Assembly (NCBI GenBank): GCA_964644375.1
Contig: CAZXWJ010000191.1
Coordinates: 1 to 8,446 of the forward strand
DNA length: 8,446 nt
Direction of reading: 5' to 3'
Source of the DNA: CAYNYM01 sp964644375
GTDB lineage: Bacteria; Desulfobacterota; DSM-4660; Desulfatiglandales; HGW-15
Below are positions 6,053 to 8,446 of this stretch, one piece after another. Numbering within the stretch: position 1 is the stretch's first letter; every line of letters begins with the position of its first letter. Under the pieces are notes generated by a model. The model was not told where the DNA came from. It did not search any database and saw nothing but the letters and a program-made list of their open reading frames with translations. Position numbers and translations under genes: made by a program.

Positions 6053-6350
6053 CAGGATTCCCTGAGATGTCTCAACTGTCTGACTTTTGGATACGCATGC
6101 GGCTGCAAACAGGACATGACCCGGGACATCGATTTCTTTAAAGTGCTAGATGTACACGATACGTCAAATTTGATGCCTTCGCAAAAAGCCGCCATCATGC
6201 GTGATTTTTTGATACACCACGAAGCGCACGAAGCACACGAAGATAAAAATATTATATGTTTTTATAACCCTTCGTACGCTTCATGTCCTTTGTGGTGAAA
6301 ATTAGCTTTTTTTACAAGACCATCAAATTCGCAGGCCCGAAATGAGGCGG
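6053..6350. other. Spacer between convergent genes, mostly a palindromic element
   Basis: The stop of the degenerate GGDEF gene and the stop of the DUF364 gene face each other here. A short dyad TGAGA-TG-TCTCA lies at 6063-6074. From 6167 to 6329 the spacer is a nested inverted repeat, described separately. A 60-codon ORF running through it (6116-6298) encodes only the repeat in its second half and is not a gene. Confidence 0.7.
6167..6329. repeat. Nested palindromic intergenic element with CACGAAG-type units (MITE/REP-like)
   Basis: There are three tiers. Outer arms AATTTGATG (6167-6175) and CATCAAATT (6321-6329) are perfect, each followed inward by a looser match ending in an A-run or T-run. 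Middle arms at 6215-6242 and 6270-6297 are 28 bases each with 22 Watson-Crick pairs and two G-T pairs. The left arm begins CACCACGAAG and contains three tandem 9-base units starting ACGAAG. The innermost arms are ATAAAAA (6243-6249) and TTTTTAT (6259-6265). It carries no coding capacity and I see no target-site duplication. It may also end transcription from both convergent genes. Similar CACGAAG-rich palindromes are familiar from intergenic regions of delta-proteobacteria; that is from memory, not a search. Confidence 0.75.
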
Positions 6351-7082
6351 TTATCCTTTTGGATTTATCATGGTGAGACGCCTTGTGCCCTGAATCTGCC
6401 TGAAGTTTGCGCCTTCGCTGAGACACCTTAAGGCCAATTCGGGATTTATCACCCTTGTGCCCGATACGGCATCCACTCCATGGTCAAACAGGACCGGGGA
6501 GAGGGGAACCGTATCCCCAAGCATGACCACATAGGCCTTGGGGTCGCAGAGTTCGATGAGGTGTTCAAAGGTGTGGTTTGTAAGAGACGTGCCCGTGATC
6601 GCGACCAGGTCGGCTCGGGGAATGAGATCATCCGCATCGGCTTCGCCGAAATCTTCATCCCTCGGATTTTTTTCAATAACCCACAGTTCCTTTGAATGGT
6701 TGCGAATCTTCGGGATGAATGGAAAGTGCCCGACAATAGCGATTCTTTTTCCTTCCCCCTTTTCCATAATCAGATCGGCGGCATTCAATTCGACACAGGC
6801 TTCTTCCTCCGGTTCAAGGAGTGAGTTGACGGTCGCCATCCCGACGGCCGCCTCGAGGATCCTTTCGGAATAGACCATTCGGACCAGTTCCCATGCGCTT
6901 TTGTTCAGCAGGGAGCCCGGTTCTTTGACCATTGGCGGTTCCTGGCGAAGGGCATCTCGAGGCAAGGTTGCCGCGAGTCCGCAAAAACGGGTGAGAACAC
7001 CGGTATGAAACACCCCCTGACGGATGTCTCGCACCTTTACGTCAAGGTCGAGCATGGATAACAGATCATCCAGGATTTTCAT
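6351..7082 (-). CDS. DUF4213/DUF364 protein, putative heavy-metal chelation
   Basis: The product has 243 residues, cytoplasmic. Residues about 1-88 match the DUF4213 N-terminal region (Enolase N-like); residues about 98-230 match DUF364, a Rossmann-like domain annotated as putative heavy-metal chelation. Typical stretches are RIAIVGHFPFIPKI (113-126), a strand with WVIEKNPRDED (134-144), then PRADLVAITGTSLTNHT (155-171) and VVMLGDTVPLSP (185-196). The exact reaction is not known for the family; links to molybdenum, siderophore and other metal systems have been noted. It is on the same strand and 165 bases downstream of the ferredoxin-MinD gene, which supports a metal-related job. The ATG at 7082 is preceded directly by in-frame stops (TGA, TAA), so no upstream extension is possible. 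The nearest Shine-Dalgarno is 14 bases away, fitting a short overlapping ORF better. Confidence 0.85.
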   Translation of the reverse strand: MKILDDLLSMLDLDVKVRDIRQGVFHTGVLTRFCGLAATLPRDALRQEPPMVKEPGSLLNKSAWELVRMVYSERILEAAVGMATVNSLLEPEEEACVELNAADLIMEKGEGKRIAIVGHFPFIPKIRNHSKELWVIEKNPRDEDFGEADADDLIPRADLVAITGTSLTNHTFEHLIELCDPKAYVVMLGDTVPLSPVLFDHGVDAVSGTRVINPELALRCLSEGANFRQIQGTRRLTMINPKG

Positions 7083-7092
7083 GGCTTATCAT
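7066..7092 (-). other. Possible 8-codon leader ORF overlapping the DUF364 start
   Basis: On the minus strand AAGGAG (7102-7097) is followed four bases later by ATG (7092-7090). This opens an ORF encoding M-I-S-H-E-N-P-G and stopping at TGA, 14 bases past the first base of the DUF364 start codon. The Shine-Dalgarno is well placed for this ATG and too far (14 bases) for the DUF364 ATG at 7082. It may be a leader peptide giving translational coupling, or chance. Confidence 0.3.
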
Positions 7093-7133
7093 TTATCTCC
7101 TTTTGTGATGTGCAATGACAGGGATTACCCGTG

Positions 7134-7160
7134 TCGGGCATGCAACAGTCGCATGCCCGA
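7134..7160. repeat. Perfect 10-bp stem hairpin between the DUF364 and MinD-type genes
   Basis: TCGGGCATGC (7134-7143) and GCATGCCCGA (7151-7160) are exact complements around a 7-base loop. No T-run follows on the minus strand, so it is not a standard terminator. It sits about 40 bases before the DUF364 Shine-Dalgarno and could be a processing or stabilising stem within one transcript, a Rho-dependent end, or an operator. Confidence 0.55.
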
Positions 7161-7200
7161 TTGCAGCGATGCGTGAGGGAAAGGTGCAGGGCATTGATGA

Positions 7201-7225
7201 CCCGGGCTTTTGACATGAACCCGGG
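7201..7225. repeat. CCCGGG inverted repeat after the ferredoxin-MinD stop
   Basis: CCCGGG at 7201-7206 recurs at 7220-7225 with a 13-base loop, giving a 6-bp GC stem starting about 22 bases after the minus-strand stop codon. It lacks a T-tract. Because CCCGGG is self-complementary, the match is easy by chance, so support is modest. Confidence 0.3.
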
Positions 7226-7247
7226 AATCGCCATTCTCATGAGGGCA

Positions 7248-8114
7248 TCAGTTGGCGAGTTTCTCCTCCACCGCTGACCACAGGGCCTTTACCGCACGTG
7301 CCCCCTCAGAGTCCTCTCCGTATTCAAAGATGGTTTTTCCCTGAACCATTGCCCGGGTGAAGGCAGGATCAAAGGGTATGCGCCCCATTACGGTGACATT
7401 TTTTCGATTGGAAAAGTCCTCAATGGCCTTTGTCTGATCCGGATTGAGATCGTATTTGTTTACGCAGACCATGGCCGGGATGTTAAAGAAGGCCGCCAGT
7501 TCAGCTACGCGTTCCATATCGTGTCTGCCCGAAACCGTGGGTTCGGTGACGATGAGCACCGATGTGGCCCCGCCGAGGGAAGCAATGACCGGGCAACCAA
7601 CGCCCGGAGGGCCGTCTGTGAGAAGCAGGTCCATGTTGTTTTTTTCAGCAAGCTTTTTACCTTCCTGCCGGATGAGACTCACCAGTTTCCCCGAGTTTTC
7701 TTCCGCTAGACCAAGCCTGGCATGGGCCATTGGGCCGAATCGCGTGTCTGAAATAAACCACTCACCGCAGGTGTTCAACGGGAACTCGATGGCCTCTTCA
7801 GGACAGAAATAATGGCATACCCCGCACCCCTCACACTCGATGGCATCCACCACAAAGTCTTCGCTGATGGCGTTCCAGTTGCATAACTCCCGACACAGTC
7901 CGCATTGGGTGCATCGATCGGGATTGATCGTCGCCGTGTGCCCGGATTGAAAATCGTGACGTCCTTGGATCCGAGGGTCCAAGATAAGGTGAAGGTCGGC
8001 CGCATCCACGTCCGCATCACAAAGGGCCTTGTTTTTTGCAAGTGAGGCAAAGGCGGCGACCAGAGTCGTTTTTCCCGTGCCGCCTTTGCCGCTGATGATG
8101 ACTAGTTCTTTCAT
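7248..8114 (-). CDS. MinD-superfamily P-loop ATPase with inserted two-cluster ferredoxin domain
   Basis: This 288-residue cytoplasmic protein belongs to the COG1149 type. ATG at 8114 has AAGGAG eight bases before it. A deviant Walker A KGGTGKTT lies at 10-17 (signature Lys10, Lys15), followed by DADVDAADLHL (33-43). A ferredoxin insert carries two CxxCxxCxxxC sets: Cys68/71/74/78 and Cys94/97/100/104-Pro, each expected to hold a [4Fe-4S] cluster. Walker B lies at about 162-171 (DLLLTDGPPG), followed by TEPTVSGRHD (190-199) and base-recognition NKYD (219-222). Relatives are found in anaerobes and archaea beside Mrp/NBP35 and NifX-like proteins, and in the orange-protein (ORP) complex of Desulfovibrio, where two such ATPases are adjacent. 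ATP-driven assembly or transfer of a metal cluster is the likely role. It is cotranscribed with the upstream paralogue (15-bp gap). Confidence 0.92.
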   Translation of the reverse strand: MKELVIISGKGGTGKTTLVAAFASLAKNKALCDADVDAADLHLILDPRIQGRHDFQSGHTATINPDRCTQCGLCRELCNWNAISEDFVVDAIECEGCGVCHYFCPEEAIEFPLNTCGEWFISDTRFGPMAHARLGLAEENSGKLVSLIRQEGKKLAEKNNMDLLLTDGPPGVGCPVIASLGGATSVLIVTEPTVSGRHDMERVAELAAFFNIPAMVCVNKYDLNPDQTKAIEDFSNRKNVTVMGRIPFDPAFTRAMVQGKTIFEYGEDSEGARAVKALWSAVEEKLAN

Positions 8115-8129
8115 GAAGATCGCTCCTTG

Positions 8130-8446
8130 TTATCCTATGATTTCCTCGATTTGATGATGCAGCCGTTTGAATGCCTCTTTCCACTCAGGCATCACGTCCA
8201 CGATCATCTCTCCCCGCGAGTAGGCCTCTGCAATCCTCCGGTCAAAGGGGATTTCCATCAGCAGGGGTATGTTTTCTTTCTCGGCATAGGCTTTTACCCG
8301 GTCATCCCCCATGTCGGACCGGTTGATGATCAGGCCGCAGGGAATTCCGAGGATCCTGACGGCCCCAACGGCAAGCTTCAGGTCGTGAAGGCCGAAGGGG
8401 GTGGGTTCCGTGACGAGGAGAATGAAATCCGCGCCCTTCATGGCGG
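8130..8446 (-). CDS. Second MinD-superfamily ATPase, C-terminal part (5' partial)
   Basis: Only the last roughly 105 residues are in the window; the frame runs off the right edge. The first Met at 8441 is internal, because the AMKGADFILLVTEPTPFGLHD run aligns with residues about 179-199 of the downstream protein (SLGGATSVLIVTEP...). Also visible are NRSD (at the place of NKYD), IPFDRRIAEAYSRGE and a C-terminal helix ending in EEIIG. The Walker A and any ferredoxin insert lie outside, so clusters cannot be confirmed. Tandem paralogues of this kind are typical of the family and may act as a heterodimer. It is the upstream gene of the pair; the next gene's Shine-Dalgarno lies in the 15-base gap. 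Confidence 0.85.
   Translation of the reverse strand, partial: AMKGADFILLVTEPTPFGLHDLKLAVGAVRILGIPCGLIINRSDMGDDRVKAYAEKENIPLLMEIPFDRRIAEAYSRGEMIVDVMPEWKEAFKRLHHQIEEIIG

Noticed and set aside
6215..6297. CRISPR-like array from the CACGAAG units
   Set aside because: The units are 9 bases, tandem without spacers, and arranged as an inverted repeat rather than as regularly spaced direct repeats.
6116..6298. 60-codon plus-strand ORF with a His-Glu-Ala repeat
   Set aside because: Its second half is just the translated CACGAAG-type repeat; there is no convincing ribosome binding site.

Overview
The window looks like chromosomal DNA from an anaerobic Desulfobacterota (deltaproteobacterial) lineage, probably a sulfate reducer or a relative. 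This is inferred from gene content: two adjacent MinD-type ATPases, at least one carrying ferredoxin clusters; a PEP-CTERM-type exported protein behind a sigma-54 promoter; a Pkn-type kinase; a degenerate GGDEF protein; and a palindromic intergenic element built of CACGAAG-like units. There are no rRNA or tRNA genes, no CRISPR array and no transposase. The species cannot be named from the sequence alone.

Layout. (1) 1-755 (+): 3' part of a retropepsin-like aspartic protease gene preceded by a TPR-like segment, open at the window edge. (2) 976-1560 (-): an exported protein with a signal peptide and a C-terminal VPxP-type sorting signal. Its leader holds a hairpin and, at 1632-1647, a near-consensus -24/-12 promoter. 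(3) 1648-2118: long spacer without a convincing gene. (4) 2119-2559 (+): small MaoC/hot-dog protein lacking the usual catalytic His, closed by a good intrinsic terminator. (5) 2728-3633 (+): soluble Ser/Thr protein kinase with all catalytic motifs. (6) 3857-6052 (+): 731-residue protein with a new-looking N-terminal domain, a long charged helical middle and a GGDEF-fold C-terminus whose signature is destroyed. (7) 6053-6350: spacer between convergent genes carrying a 163-bp nested palindromic repeat. (8) 6351-7082 (-): DUF4213/DUF364 protein (putative metal chelation) with an odd start region. (9) 7248-8114 and 8130-8446 (-): two tandem MinD-family ATPases, the second cut by the window end.

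How they may work together. The two ATPases are clearly one transcription unit (15-bp gap), and the DUF364 gene lies 165 bp downstream on the same strand. Together they suggest a metal-cluster or metallocofactor handling locus, in the style of the Mrp/NBP35 and orange-protein (ORP) systems of sulfate reducers. The kinase and the degenerate GGDEF protein are codirectional neighbours and could form a signalling pair, but they are separated by 223 bp of dyad-rich sequence. The PEP-CTERM-like protein belongs to the exosortase surface-protein system, whose enzymes are not in this window. The remaining genes look like independent single units.
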